Positions 44,165 to 56,282 of a DNA stretch of 64,000 nt are shown here, in pieces. The stretch is from Smallanthus sonchifolius (Eukaryota > Streptophyta > Magnoliopsida > Asterales > Asteraceae). Within the stretch, counting starts at the first letter, position 1; every line of letters begins with the position of its first letter. The position numbers were made by a program, and so were the translations under genes. Under the pieces are notes generated by a model that worked only from the letters and a program-made list of their open reading frames with translations, had not been told where the DNA came from and did no database searches. The stretch lies in contig CM042032.1 in NCBI GenBank assembly GCA_023525975.1, forward strand, positions 35,692,001 to 35,756,000, written 5' to 3'.

Positions 44165-45694
44165 TTATTCGGGATTAATCATACCTATCATTTTGATCAG
44201 AAATTCAAACCTGGTATGATCAAATGCCTTGGTAAAAAGATCAGCAACATTGTCATCTGTAAGAACCTTTACCAGCTCAATCAACTTTTTATCTGCACAA
44301 TCACGAATAAAATGATATCTAATCTCAATGTGCTTTGTTTTACTGTGTTTAACAGGATTATTTGTAATAGACATTGTAGCATTATTATCAATAAACATGG
44401 GGGTTCCTGTAAAGTTCAAACCGTAATCTCTTAATTACTGTTGGATCCACAAGATTTGTGAACAACAACTTGCAGCAGCAATGTATTCTGCTTCGCATGT
44501 TGAAATGGAGACCGTACTTTGCTTTTTGCATTGCTAGGAAACTAGACGATTACCCAAGAACTGGCAACTACCTGTAGTAGATTTCCTATCCAAACAACAA
44601 CCACCAAAATCAGAATCAGTATATGAATTGAAATCAAAGTTAGAACCATGTGGAAACCGTAGTCTCAATCTTTGTTTTCCTTTCAAATAACGAAAGATTC
44701 TTTTTACTGCAATCAAATGAGATTCTTTTGGTTTTGCCTGGAATCTAGAACAAATACACACAGCGAACATTATATCTTGCCTTGAAGCGGTTAAGTACAT
44801 GAGAGATCCAATCATTGCCCGGTAAAGTCGGCAATCAACATCTTTTCCATCCGGGTCAGAATTCAATCTATGATTGACCGGAATCGGAGTATCATATGGG
44901 GTACAGTCCTCCATCTTGAACCGGCTCAAGATGTCTTTGACATACTTGGACTGATGAATAAAGAAACCATCTTCCTTTTGATTCACTTGTAAACCTAGGA
45001 AAAATGATAACTCTCCCATAGCTGACATTTCAAACTTCGACTTCGTAACACTCTCAAAATTTTTGCACAACCCTTCATTTGTAGAGCCAAAAATAATATC
45101 ATCTACATATATCTGCACCAGTAGGTAATCTCCCCCTGATTTCTTTATGAATAAGGTCGAGTCAATCTTGCCACGAACAAAATCATTGGCCATAAGATGT
45201 GTGGACAACGTTTCATACCACGCTCGAGGAGCCTGATGAAGACCATAAAGGGCCTTATCAAGCTTGAAAACTTTATTTGGATTAAGTGGATCTTCAAACC
45301 CTGGCAGCTGACACACATAAACCTCCTCCTTGACCATACCATATAAGAAAGCACTTTTCACGTCCAATTGAAACACCTTAAACCCTTTATAAGAAGCAAA
45401 AGCCAGAAACAACCGTATAGCTTCAAGCCACGCAACAGGAGCATAAACCTCGGTGTAATCAATTCCCTCTTGTTGATTGAAACCTTGGACAACTAATCTT
45501 GCCTTATTTCTTACCACGACACCTCGATCGTCTTTCTTGCATATAAACACCCACTTTGTTCCAATTGGATACATACCCTTCGGAAGATCAACAAGATTCT
45601 AAACCTTTAGTGTGTCAAACTGAGCAAGTTCTTCTTGCATGGCCTCTATCCAATTGTTATCATTTAATGCCATTTCGACATTCTTTGGTTCGAC
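44165..45694 (-). pseudogene. Copia E: reverse transcriptase and RNase H, with stops
   Basis: Ty1/copia RT: IGTKWVFICKKDDRGVVVRN, KARLVVQGFNQQEGIDYTEV, FQLDVKSAFLYGMVKEEVYV, ALYGLHQAPRAWYETLSTHL and the catalytic QIYVDDIIFGSTN, then GELSFFLGLQVNQKEDGFFI. RNase H: YTDSDFGGCCLDRKSTTGSC, CEAEYIAAASCCSQILWIQQ, KHIEIRYHFIRDC and ADLFTKAFDHTRFEFLIKMI at the end. YVDDIIFG and the extra downstream ORF fit the SIRE group. Stops interrupt at 45692 (edge), about 45600, 44531-44533 and about 44438. The frame is the same throughout. Confidence 0.88.
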
Positions 45695-47504
45695 CTAAGA
45701 AATAAAACAGGAATGTGAGCATACATCAAGAACACCAGAATCTTTAATACATGTATACAAACAAGTATTATCAATAATAGAACGCGTTTTCACTCCATCT
45801 CGTAAATTCCCATTTATATTTGTCACCGGATGATCTTTGAGTTCCTTGATTGATGCAACCTCAGGAACCGGCAACACATCAACTTGAGTTGTTTCAGATT
45901 GATAGGATAAATCCTGATTAATTGGAATCTCCGAGTCTAGATTTATAGGAATCTCCCCCTGAACCTGAGTCGAAGGAAATGGTTCATCACCTAACAAAGG
46001 ATCAGCAGAAGAATCTTGAAAATTAGCATTGTCTTCCTCACTCTCAGACTCTTGTGGTCCCGAACAAGAAGCAACATTAGGATCGGGAGCAGAAGTAGAT
46101 GGAACCGATGAATGTGGAACTGCATTTGGTAGAAAACCACTATGTTGTGCATCCTGACATGAATCATATAAAACAGCAGCTTCCTCAGGAGAAATATCAG
46201 AAGGTAAATGAAAATACTTGAATAAGTTTTCATAGTCAAAAGCCCAGTCTGGTCCAATCGCCATTTGAGGTAAAGACCGATTAGAACAGTCGATATGGAA
46301 CCATTCTTCAACTTGACGAGTCTCTTTGTTATAAACCCTCTTGGTAGTAGAATTTGCAACATACCCCAGAAAAATCCCTTCAATAGCCTTAGCACTGAAC
46401 TTGGTTGGGACATCTCTAACTTTCAAAACGGTGCATGGATTACCAAAAGGTAGTAAATATTCCAGATTCGGCTTTTCGATTTTTAAGCAACTCGTAGCAT
46501 GTCTTGTTGTGTCGCTTAACGGTTAAAACTCTTTTCAAAACGTGACACGCAGTATTCACAACTTTAGCCTAAAAAGTTACTGGAAGCTTAGAATCTGCAA
46601 GCATCGTGCGTGCCGTATCAACCAAAGTCCTGTTCTTTCGTTCAGCAACTCCATTTTGTTGAGGAACATATGGCGCACTGAATTCATGATGAATTCCCTT
46701 TTGTAGACAGAATAAACCCATCTTACTATTCTTAAACTCGCAGCCATTGTCACTCCTAATTCTTCTGACTTTCAGATTGAACAAATTCTCCAAACCCAGG
46801 ATTAAGAATTGTACCAATTCAGTGGTTTCAGCTTTAGAAGCAAGAAACTTAAACCATGAAAATCTAGAGAAATCATCTGTTAATACCAAACAGTAAGATT
46901 TACCACCAATGCTCCTGATACTAATCGGCCCGAACAAATCCATATGCAGCAGCTCCAAAGGAGTTACAATAGAATTCTTTGATTTAGATTTGTGGGATTT
47001 CTTACGTTGTTTCCCCTTCTTGCAAGGAATACAATCATCCGGAACAGAGAATTTCATCTTCAGAATACCAAGAACCAGATCATTTTTAACAATATAGTTC
47101 ATCTTCCGATAGTTGATGTGAGCAAGCTTCCTGTGCCACAAAATAGAATCTGACTCAGACTCCTTGGAGAGTAAACATGTAGGAATTGAATCCGTTGTAG
47201 TAGCAACACTCATGTCAAGGACATATGTGTCATTTCTCCTCGGAGCCTTCATTAGAATCCATTCATCAGGAATAACAAAGCCCGGTTTCAAGATATAACA
47301 CTCAGAATCATTGAAAAGAAATGAAAACTTCTTGTCACACACTTGAGATACACTCAAAAGATTGTGTTCAAGTTGCTCCACATAATTCACTTTCTCAAAT
47401 TTGACTTTGTCATTCTTTAAAGTACCCTGACCAGTTATGTACCCGCCTTTATTTCCCGCAAAAGCGACATAACCTCCATCAATATTTTTGACATCTTCAA
47501 GCAA
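45695..47504 (-). pseudogene. Copia E: integrase and linker, one frameshift
   Basis: GAG-pre-integrase: LWHRKLAHINYRKMNYIVKN and CIPCKKGKQRKKSH. Integrase core: LLHMDLFGPISIRSIGGKSY (Asp), VRRIRSDNGCEFKN (Asp) and VPQQNGVAERKNRTLVDTAR (Glu), so the DDE residues are kept. A stop follows LADSKLPVTF (46566-46568), and a frameshift lies between there and 46430. From 46426 the integrase C-terminal region reads KAIEGIFLGYVANSTTKRVY, followed by an acidic, Ser/Pro-rich linker to RT. Confidence 0.85.
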
Positions 47505-48770
47505 CCGAATATTCCCTGTTATATGTCAAGAAAAACCACTATCCACATACCACGTATTGTTGATAGTCCTCCTTGGTTGTCCCTACATAAACAAAGAAAA
47601 TCAGTTAGAAATAGTAACCCAAGCCATTGTGGTCTTGGGTCGTCCAGATGGATCAAAATAAACAACTTCAAGTAATTCACAATTAACATTGTCATCAACC
47701 TTTGGAACATAAAATCTATTATTTGACTTTCTCAAAGAAGACATATTTTGATTTATTGGATAAACATTTTTAGATTTATTATTATCAGATTCAGTTGTTT
47801 CCAAAATTTTCTTTAATTTCCTATTACGTCTTCTTCGTTGTGGTCTAGAAAGTTTAACTTCAGGTTGAGAATTTTTTGGAATTCCAACATGTGGAATCTC
47901 AAATTTCTCTTGACAAACAAATGATTTAGAACTAAGTTTATCCTGCTGCCTAAATCCAGAAGATTTAGCAAATGATTGACCCGGCACATTCTTTGCACCA
48001 CTAGAAGTAGGCTTTCCCTCATTTGGTCTTTTCAGAATCGAAACCACTTTTTGTTGTGAGGGAGCAATCTTTAATTTGTCATGGTTCTTATAAGGACAAT
48101 GAATCAGAATGTGACCAGCCTCATTACAATGAAAACAAACTCTTTTATCATGATGATTTCTGACATAAGGAGTTTTTCTTGAATTTGAAGAACTCTCTGA
48201 TGAATAAGCTTCAGAAGATGTAACTGAACAGTTAACCGACTTCTTTTGTACATAAATTTGTGTAGGCACCTTTGATGAAAGTGGCTTTTGATAACCAGCA
48301 GCAACAAAACCACTTGATTGTAACATTTTTGACAACTTAGGTTGTTCAACTTGCACCTCATCAGGTTCTGTCAAAATGCATCTATCACGGGTAACATTTT
48401 TCACTATCTTTGGATCATCAAGTTGCACTTCCTTTGGAATGCCCTCAACCTTCTTATCATCAAAAACCTCATCCTCAGAATCAGAATCATATATCATATC
48501 CTCACCAGTTGCTGGATTCACCTTCAACACTGTCTTTGGATCTATTTCCACTTCATGAATAATTTCAGGTTCAACCACATAATTTGCATTGAATGGTGGA
48601 GGAACAAATCCAATTCCAGCAACTCTCTTAGTAGGATCAGCACTAGCATTAAAGTAATCCAATACTACAGAAGTGTTTTCAAAATTTTCCAGCTTTCGAT
48701 GTAGTTTGATCACCTCAGATTCTTTATCAGAAATTTCCTTGTTCTTTTGAGCAACAATTTCATTTCGTTT
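47505..48770 (-). pseudogene. Copia E: Gag C-terminal part, second zinc knuckle, protease start
   Basis: In frame with the upstream Gag after the stop at 48771-48773. It has an acidic stretch (DMIYDSDSEDEVFDD), then a zinc knuckle CFHCNEAGHILIHC near complement 48105-48150, a basic RPQRRRRNRKLKKIL segment, and the protease loop WYVDSGFS with a TGA where copia proteases have Arg (near 47525-47550; CGA to TGA would explain it). Asp-Ser-Gly is the usual copia protease active site. Confidence 0.78.
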
Positions 48771-50651
48771 CTAAATCTCAGCATAAGCCATATCCAGATG
48801 ATATGCTTGTTCCTTATATTTCAAACCCAATGAATTTAAATCTCTTTCCAAAGATTCAATTCTATCGACACACAGTTTATCATTATCTTTCAGTTTTTGA
48901 TTAACTGAATGCATCGATTTCATATCACAAATTAAATTTGTGTTATCATCCATGACTTTTTGCATTTTATCTTTTACACTAATGAAATTAGAACAATAAA
49001 TGTTACAGATAGAATCTTTTACCTTTGACGGATCAGACATGTCTGCCATGAATACTTCTGCAATAGGAATATTTTCTGAATCAGCACCATCTGAAGCATT
49101 TTGAGTTAAAACAATATCATCTTCAGCAACAACTGATGCAATATCAGAATCAACATTCTGTACTTGTTCAATCTCTTCATCAGCACACAGCACACTTTCA
49201 GCATCACTCGAACTATCATCATCATTTGACTCTTCAGAATTTTCAGAATGAATCTCTGCTACAAAGGCTTGACTTACCGTACCCACCAAATCTTCCAGAT
49301 GAATACCCCAGTCATAGTTTTCATCGTTCTGAGCAACCAAAGCCGATGATGTAGATGCATGATTAGAATTACTAGATGAACCATGTGACTGATTACGATT
49401 ATTTTGAAAGTTGTTCGGCTTCTTCTGAAAATCAAACTCAACTTTTGGCTTCACACATTCTTTAGCAAAGTGACCATACTCTTGACAGTTATAGCAATGC
49501 ACTTTGGTTTTATCAAATCCCATGCGTGATCGACTATTAGAGCCAATATATTTTCTTCCAGTCTTCTTTAGAAAATCTTTTGCTTGTCGCATCAGCATAG
49601 CCATATTCCATTGAATGTTCATTTCTTCCATATCAACAGGATCAATCTGTCTGAAATCTTCTTCAATAACCTCTCGATCATGAATTTTTCCTCCAATAAA
49701 ATTTTTATACGATGCCATGAATGAGGAAAACATAGCCAAATAATCATCAGCAACCTTTTGATTCATATTGTGAGTTCCAGAGGAAGAAGACGATGTAGTT
49801 GTAGAGAAACCAGAATGACTAGAATAACCAGAATGAATAGGAACTCCAAAACACTGATCATTAGAAGTATCTTGAACATCACTAGAAAAGAATGCAACCC
49901 CTGTACCAGTTTTACCAGAAGTCTTGGCAAAATACATTGAAGGATCTTGTATATGTTCCATATTATTCTCATTCTTCTTCATATTCATATCATGAGATTG
50001 AATCTTTCCAAGAACCTCTTCCAGAGACATTGATTTATACTTGATATTCTCTTTTATCAAAATTGTATACACATCAAACTTAGATGGTAATGCCTCCAAG
50101 AACTTATCATTTATCTCTTCTGTCTCATACACCACTGAAGCACTCGACAATTCACTTAGCAGATGATAGAATCTTGTAGCAAGATCATCCAAAGATTCAT
50201 TTTGAAAGTGCTTGAATACTAAGAATTGCTTCTTCAGTAATTCCTTTCTGCTCTTCTTTACATCCAAACTCCCTTCAGATCTCTTTTGTAATGCTTCCCA
50301 AAATTATTGAGAAGACTTGAATTGTTTAAAACTGTGATAAATTTCCTTAGGAAGAGACATCGAGATACTTTCCATCGCTTTCTTTTCCCTATCAAACAAT
50401 AACTTTTCTTTTGTGGTTAACGCAGACACTGGTTTAGGAACATCATCCCTTCCAATCCAAGTGTATGTCGGATGCGTATAACCTTATAAGATTGGCATCC
50501 ATAGACTTGTATCAGTGAAAGATACAAACTGATCAAACCGATCTTTCTAGTTAGAATAATCTGCAAGACTTAACAACTTTGGAGGTTTCTGAGATGTACC
50601 AATCTCATTGTCATAATTGAACATGTTAGTCACCTACACCATATTTGCCAT
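48771..50651 (-). pseudogene. Copia E: Gag, with several stops
   Basis: Likely start at complement 50651 (MANMV, then TAG). Stops at about 50634, 50550, 50482 and 50305 break the first 130 codons, two of them in place of Trp or Gln. From 50267 it is open for 498 codons. Capsid: FLVFKHFQNESLDDLATRFY, KFLEALPSKFDVYTILIKEN, MSLEEVLGKIQSHDMNMKKN. Zinc knuckle CYNCQEYGHFAKEC (near complement 49465-49505). The tail is acidic, then coiled-coil-like (SVNQKLKDNDKLCVDRIESL). Gag of a SIRE-like copia element. Confidence 0.85.
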
Positions 50652-50683
50652 TTTTCCAGAAAAAATTTCCATGTGTTGAACAA

Positions 50684-50689
50684 GCTTAC
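50684..50689 (-). other. Putative splice donor in copia E leader
   Basis: GTAAGC preceded by CTAAGG on the - strand. Together with the acceptor at 41997 it would remove gag-pol and place ORF3 at the 5' end of a short RNA. Confidence 0.4.
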
Positions 50690-50691
50690 CC

Positions 50692-50886
50692 TTAGGCGAA
50701 GATAATATGTTCGCTTCAAATACACCTAAGCAAATTTGATATCAAGCGAACTTAAATTAAGTTCGCTTAAATAAAAAAATCCAGTAAGTTCGCCTAGAAA
50801 ATTAAGTTCGCCTGAAAAGGGAGAAGCGAACTTGACAAGTTCGTCTGCTAAGTCCGCCTGCACACAGATTCAGCAAGTTCGCTTGC
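50692..50886. repeat. GCGAACTT palindromes, copia E leader group
   Basis: Includes GCGAACTTAAATTAAGTTCGC near 50747-50767 and AGCGAACTTGACAAGTTCG near 50824, with several single half-sites. Confidence 0.85.
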
Positions 50887-52263
50887 TTCAACAGAATCAA
50901 ACTCACGAAGAACTCAACCCAAAAACCCGAACAAAAATTCGCCAAAAATCTTCATATCTCACATATTTGAAGGAATTAGACAAAATTGAACCGTAGGATT
51001 ATGTATTATATCAATTATGTCACACCCCGACCGATGGCGGAATCATCGAGGCGGGACATGTAGACTGTTCATAACACATGGTTGACTAAATTGAAATATA
51101 TTAAAGTCAAATTTGCATTACAAATAATCCAAGTACAAAATCAAATTCAAACAAGAAACATAAACAACTCATAAAATTATTGATTTAAATTGCTAAGTCC
51201 AAATCCTATGTTGAACACGTCTTGAATCAATCTCACATATTGGGGCCTGAAACATGAATAAAATAAAGTCAACTAAAACGTTGGTGAGTATAACACAGTT
51301 GTATATAGATAGCATATAGATGAAAACAAATCCTTTACATATCATGATAAATAAGGCATTTATGGGGAGCAGCTATTGTCTAACCATGTACAATCAAACC
51401 TTGTAACTAGCATGCAAAAATTTTATTGTCGGATTCAATCACCGCGTACCATGGGTGGGTTTGTCAGACTCAATAGATCTATCATTGAAAACCGTCGGCT
51501 TGTATAGTTAATGATTGCACATAATCGCATACAAAGGTTAGCACACCTAGCACTCGGGCATAAAGCTCAAATTTGCACACATGAAAGTAAATAGGATTTG
51601 TACTTTGTGTTGTTTGTGTAAATGTAATGTGTAATGTGTAATGTGTATAGAGTTCATGTTCCACCCCAAAAGTGTAAAAGAGTTAAAGGGGTTGTGAATA
51701 CTCACTTGATATGGAAGTGTAGCTAACAAAGATTATAGATAGCAAATATGATCCTCGAAATGCACAATTTAACCTAAAGAGTAATGTGTATAGAATCAAC
51801 TAGATGCATAAAGTTTAAGTCTAAATTGGAAGTTGAATTTGTGTATAAAACTATTGATTTGTATTTAAAAGTATTGAATAAAATATATAGAGTTTGAAAT
51901 AAAATATTTTTGAATCAATTTGATTAGGTTTGAATTGGATAATTGAATAACTATATAATTATAGTTTATGAAATAATGTAAATATTAATTGTAATTAAGT
52001 ATAAATGAATAAATGATTTTGATTTAAAAATGTAAATTAAATAAATAATCATTATCTTATTTATTTATAAACTTGTAACTTAATCATTTAAAACATCATT
52101 TAAGTGTAAGATAAATTTAAATTTAATTTTTATAAATTTTTAAATAAACTTTTAAATAAATAATCTTTATCTCTTCAAATACATAAAACATATTTTTATA
52201 AAATTTGAAACATTTATTGATTGAAAAATATAAAATTATAATTTTGTTAAAGTTTCTGAGTCA

Positions 52264-52547
52264 CACACAACCGTGCCTCGGAAGGGCACGATCGTGCTCA
52301 AGCCAGGGGCGCGACCGCGCTAGTCGAGGCTTCGACCGGGTTGATCAACAGAGGGCACAATCTAGACAAGTCAACAGGCACGACCGTGCCTTGGCCCGGC
52401 ACGGTCGTGTCTATGATCTTTAGACACAACAGAGACTAGCCCAGAGGGCATGACAAGGTCTGGACAGGAGGACACGACCGCGCTGCTAATCAGCACGACC
52501 GCGTTTCATGAGGCACGGCCGCGCTAGATGATTAGCGCGACCGTGCC
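52264..52547. repeat. GCACGACCGTGC palindrome cluster 2, D LTR
   Basis: Same positions in the LTR as in B; several units differ by a base, for example GCACGACCGCGTT. Confidence 0.88.
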
Positions 52548-53150
52548 TATTCCAAATCAGACACGAATTGAATAAATCTTGTATTTATAGCGTTGGAATT
52601 GTTAGGGCTTTTGATTACTGGGTTGTTACGAGTCTTTTGGGATATTTCAATTGTATTAACAACATTTTTAACAATGGGTTCGATTAAATTACTTTAAATA
52701 AAACATCGATTCTGATTCGGGGTAAATTCTATGATGGAAGCCTAAATTATTATGGGGCTTTCGATATAGAGACTAATTAACTGAAATAAGTGATTTCAAT
52801 TACCCGAAACAGTAGAGGATTGATAGAGATTGGCAAGAAGGAGTTCCGGCGTCGACGGCTTGAGTTCCGGCGATCTTTACTGCAACTCCGACCAATCCAA
52901 ATAGCCTGGGAACTTCAGGGATGATTGAGTATCGAGACTCTGCTGCTGGATTGAGAGAATTCGGATCGAACAGTGGATTCTAGTTTCTGGGAAAGCTTGA
53001 GAGAGTTTTTCGAGATTAATAGGATTAAGATGGGGCGTTTGTGAATTCGAAAGTTGTATTACTCACGTAAATGACAAAGAAAACGGTGGGCGGTTACGGA
53101 TTCTTGACGATCGGGTAATTAAAGTTGCAGTTACGTTTCAGCTGTTTCAC

Positions 53151-53274
53151 AGGCGCGACCGTGCCCAAGAGAGGCGCGACCGTGCTTAGGCACCGGGCGC
53201 GATCGTTCCAGGACCAGTCGCGCGATCGTGCCGAGGCACTTGGCGCGACCGTGCTAGGATGAAGCACGACCGTG
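53151..53274. repeat. GCGCGACCGTGC palindrome cluster 1, D LTR
   Basis: Counterpart of the U3 cluster of B. Confidence 0.88.
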
Positions 53275-53517
53275 CTAATTAGGGTTTCTTGCTAAATTTT
53301 CAACTTTAGTCCTTAACCTTTCAGGTTTGATTAGTTTGAAATAAATAGTTACTTGTATAGCGTTTAAGTGTATATAATCGAGCAAAACTTGTAAATTTGT
53401 ATTGAATCATTGCATTTCGTTTAAGGTAAGCAAAATAATAAGGCAGTGCACGAACATTGAATTTGAAATTGCATTACATTGAATTGAAATATGAATACTA
53501 AATTCTGAGATGTTACA

Positions 53518-53796
53518 GTCTCCCCATGTTGAGAGAATTTCATCCCAAAATTTAGCTAGAGGATACAACAGTATTAATAAAAAGATGAGGGTACTTGAGC
53601 TTCATTTAGTCCTCTCGCTCCCAAGTGAACTCAGGACCACGTTTAGATTCCCAACGAACTTTGACAATAGGAATGCGACTTCGCTTGAGTTGTTTGACTT
53701 CACGATCCATAATTTCCACCGGCTTCTCAACGAAGTGCATCGTTTCATCAATGCGCACGTCGTCAAGTGGTATATGGAGATTTTCATCAGCGAGAC
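53518..53796 (-). pseudogene. Gypsy D: pol C-terminal end (chromodomain), truncated by C
   Basis: The - strand reads SLADENLHIPLDDVRIDETM and VRWESKRGPEFTWERED, then TAA at complement 53606-53608 where B has CAA. The sequence matches B up to CAGCGAGAC, then switches abruptly to the LTR of C at 53797. The rest of D must resume right of the window. Confidence 0.85.
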
Positions 53797-54040
53797 TATA
53801 ACATTCCTGATTTTTTTTAGTATTCATATTTCAATTCAATGTAAAGCAATTTCGAATTCAATACTCTTGCACTGTCTCATTATTTTCTCGCCGTAAATTA
53901 AATGCAATGATTCTATACAAGTTCGCAAAGTTTACTCGGTTATATACATTTAGACACTATACAAGAAACTATTTTATTGAAACTTATCAAATCAGAAAGT
54001 CAAGGACTAAAATTGAAAAATGTCAACAAACCCTAGTCTA

Positions 54041-54143
54041 GCACGGTCGTGCTTCTTCCTAGCACGGTCACGCCAGGTGCTTTGGCACGGTCGCGCGACC
54101 TGCTTTGGAACGATCGCGCCCGGTGCCTAGGCACGGTCGCGCC
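54041..54143. repeat. GCACGGTCGTGC palindrome cluster 1, C 5' LTR
   Basis: U3 cluster, for example GCACGGTCGTGC (54041-54052). Confidence 0.9.
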
Positions 54144-54737
54144 TGCGTAACAGTTGAATCTTAATTGTGACTTTAATGATCCGATCGTTCAAATTCATAA
54201 CATTAACACACTTTATTCACATTAACAAACACAATAAACATTTCCATTACTCGAAATCACTTCGGTTTTATTCTACCAAATTCCAAACGCTTGGACATTT
54301 CAAGGAGAACCCAAATTCTCTCAATTTTCTCAAAGCAATCCAGTCAAGCATTTCCAGACCATCTCTGAATCATCCGAAGCCGCTGAAACATTCGGAACCG
54401 CAGCATAGGTCGCCGGAAACCAAGCTTGCCCCCGACAGAATTCCTTCCTACCATTCTCTAACGATTCGCTTCTATTCCGGGTAATTGAATCTTCTATTTC
54501 ATTCTCTACTGTATCAGTATCGAAAGCCCCTATTCAATTTGGGCTTCCATTATAGAAATCGATCCAAATCAGAACTCATATTTTATTGAAAATGATTTAA
54601 TCGAATCCCTACTTAAACGCGATGTTCATACAATTAAGTTATATGAAAAGACTCGTAGTAACCCATTAATCAAAAGCCCTAACAAATCCAGCGTTTAAGA
54701 TACAAGAAATTGTCAATTCGTGTCTGATTTGGAAGAG

Positions 54738-55018
54738 ACACGGTCGCGCTAATCATCTAGCCCGGCCGTGCCTCATGTAGCGCGGGAGTGCCGATTAGCA
54801 GCACGGTCGTGTTCTCCTGTCCAGACCTTGTCATGCCCTCTGGGCTAGTCTATGTTGTGTCTAAAGATCATAGACACGACCGTGCCGGGCCAAGGCACGG
54901 TCGTGCCTGTTGACTTGTCTAGATTGTGCTCCTGTTGATCAACCCGGTCGCGCCCCGACTAGCGCGGTCGCGCCCGTGGCTTGAGCACGATCGTGCCCTT
55001 CCGAGGCACGGTCGTGTG
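54738..55018. repeat. GCACGGTCGTGC palindrome cluster 2, C 5' LTR
   Basis: Includes a long pair CACGACCGTGCCGGGCC and GGCACGGTCGTGCC. Confidence 0.9.
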
Positions 55019-56269
55019 TGACTCAGAAACTTTAACAAAATTATAATTTTATATTTTTCAATCAATAAATGTCTCAAATTTTATAAAAATATGTTTTCTG
55101 TATTTGAAGAGATAAATATTATTTAAAAGTTTATTTAAAAATTTATGAAAATTAAATTCATATTTACTATCTTACACTTAAATGATATTTTAAATAATTA
55201 AGTTACAAAATTTATAAATAAATAAGATAATGATTATTTATTTAATTTACATTTTAAATCAAAATCATTTATTTATTTATACTTAATTACAATTAATATT
55301 TACATTATTTTATAAACTATAATTATATAGTTATTCAATTCAAACCTAATTAAATAGTTTCAAAAATATTTTACTTCAAACTCTATATATTTTATTCAAT
55401 ACTTTTTAAATACAAATCAATAGTTTTATACACAAATTCAACTTTTATTTTAGACAAAAACCTTATGCATCTATTTGATACAACATACATTACTCTTTAG
55501 GTTGATTTGTGCACTCGAGGATCTTTATTTTTCTAGCTATTATCCTTATTCGCTACACTTCCATACCAAGTGAGTATTCACAACCCCTTTTACTCTTTTA
55601 CACTTTTGGGGTGGAACATGAACTCTATACTCATTACACATTACACATTTACATTTACACAAACAACACAAGTGCAAAAATCCTATTTACATACATGTGT
55701 GCAAAATTTGAGCTTTGTGCCCAAGTGCTAGGTGTGCTAACCTTTGTATGCTCTTATGTGCAATCATTAACTATACAAGCCGACGGTTTTCAATGATGGA
55801 TCTATTCAGTCTGACAAACCCACCCATAGTACGCGGTGATTGAAACCGATAACACATTTGTTTTGCATGCTAGTTACAAGGTTTGATTGTACATTTGGTT
55901 ACACAATAGCTGCTCCCCATAAATGCCTTATTTTATCATGTCATGTAAAGGATTTGTTTTCATCTATATGCTATCTATATACAACTGTGTTATACTCACC
56001 AACTTTTTAGTTGACTTTATTTTATTCATGTTTCAGGCCCCAATATGTGAGATTGAATCAAGACGTGTTCAACATAGGATTTGGACTTAGCAATTTAAAT
56101 CAAGAACTTTATGAATTGTTTTATGTTTCTTGTTTGAATTTGGTTTGTACTTGGATTATTTGTAATGCAAATTTGACTTTAATATATTTCAATTTAGTCA
56201 ACCATGTGCTATGAACAGTCTTACATGTCCCGCCCCGATGATTCCGCCATCGGTCGGGGTGTGACAGAT

Positions 56270-56282
56270 TGGTATCAGAGCC
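56270..56282 (+). other. Primer binding site of gypsy C (tRNA-iMet)
   Basis: TGGTATCAGAGCC, three bases after the LTR end. Confidence 0.95.

Larger units (their letters stand above)
50652..51017 (-). other. Copia E leader, broken by element D
   Basis: Upstream untranslated leader of E. It carries a palindrome group and the donor-like CTAAGG|GTAAGC (G at complement 50689) 38 bases before the gag ATG. The D LTR starts at 51018; the primer site and 5' LTR of E must lie beyond D and C, right of the window. Confidence 0.65.
51018..53517 (-). repeat. 3' LTR of gypsy D (B family)
   Basis: 2500 bp, TGTCACACC...GATGTTACA, the same family as the B LTRs but more diverged. Followed by PPT-like CATGGGGAGAC and the end of pol on the - strand, so this is the 3' LTR of a - strand element inserted in the E leader. 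Left flank 51013-51017 is AATTA; its duplicate is predicted beyond the window. Confidence 0.92.
53797..56266 (+). repeat. 5' LTR of gypsy C (B family)
   Basis: 2470 bp, TATAACATTCC...GGGGTGTGACA. The first two bases are TA where family members have TG; the 3' LTR shares this. Donor-like CCAAG|TGAGT site at about 55570 and acceptor-like ATGTTTCAG|GCCCC at 56036 match B. The expected left target duplicate is GAGAC (53792-53796). Confidence 0.93.

Noticed and set aside
55509..55796. 95-residue frame in the C LTR, repeated at 63266-63553 and, on the other strand, in B and D
   Set aside because: Part of the LTR U5; frame is not kept in B or D and is broken by indels, so conservation is that of the LTR.
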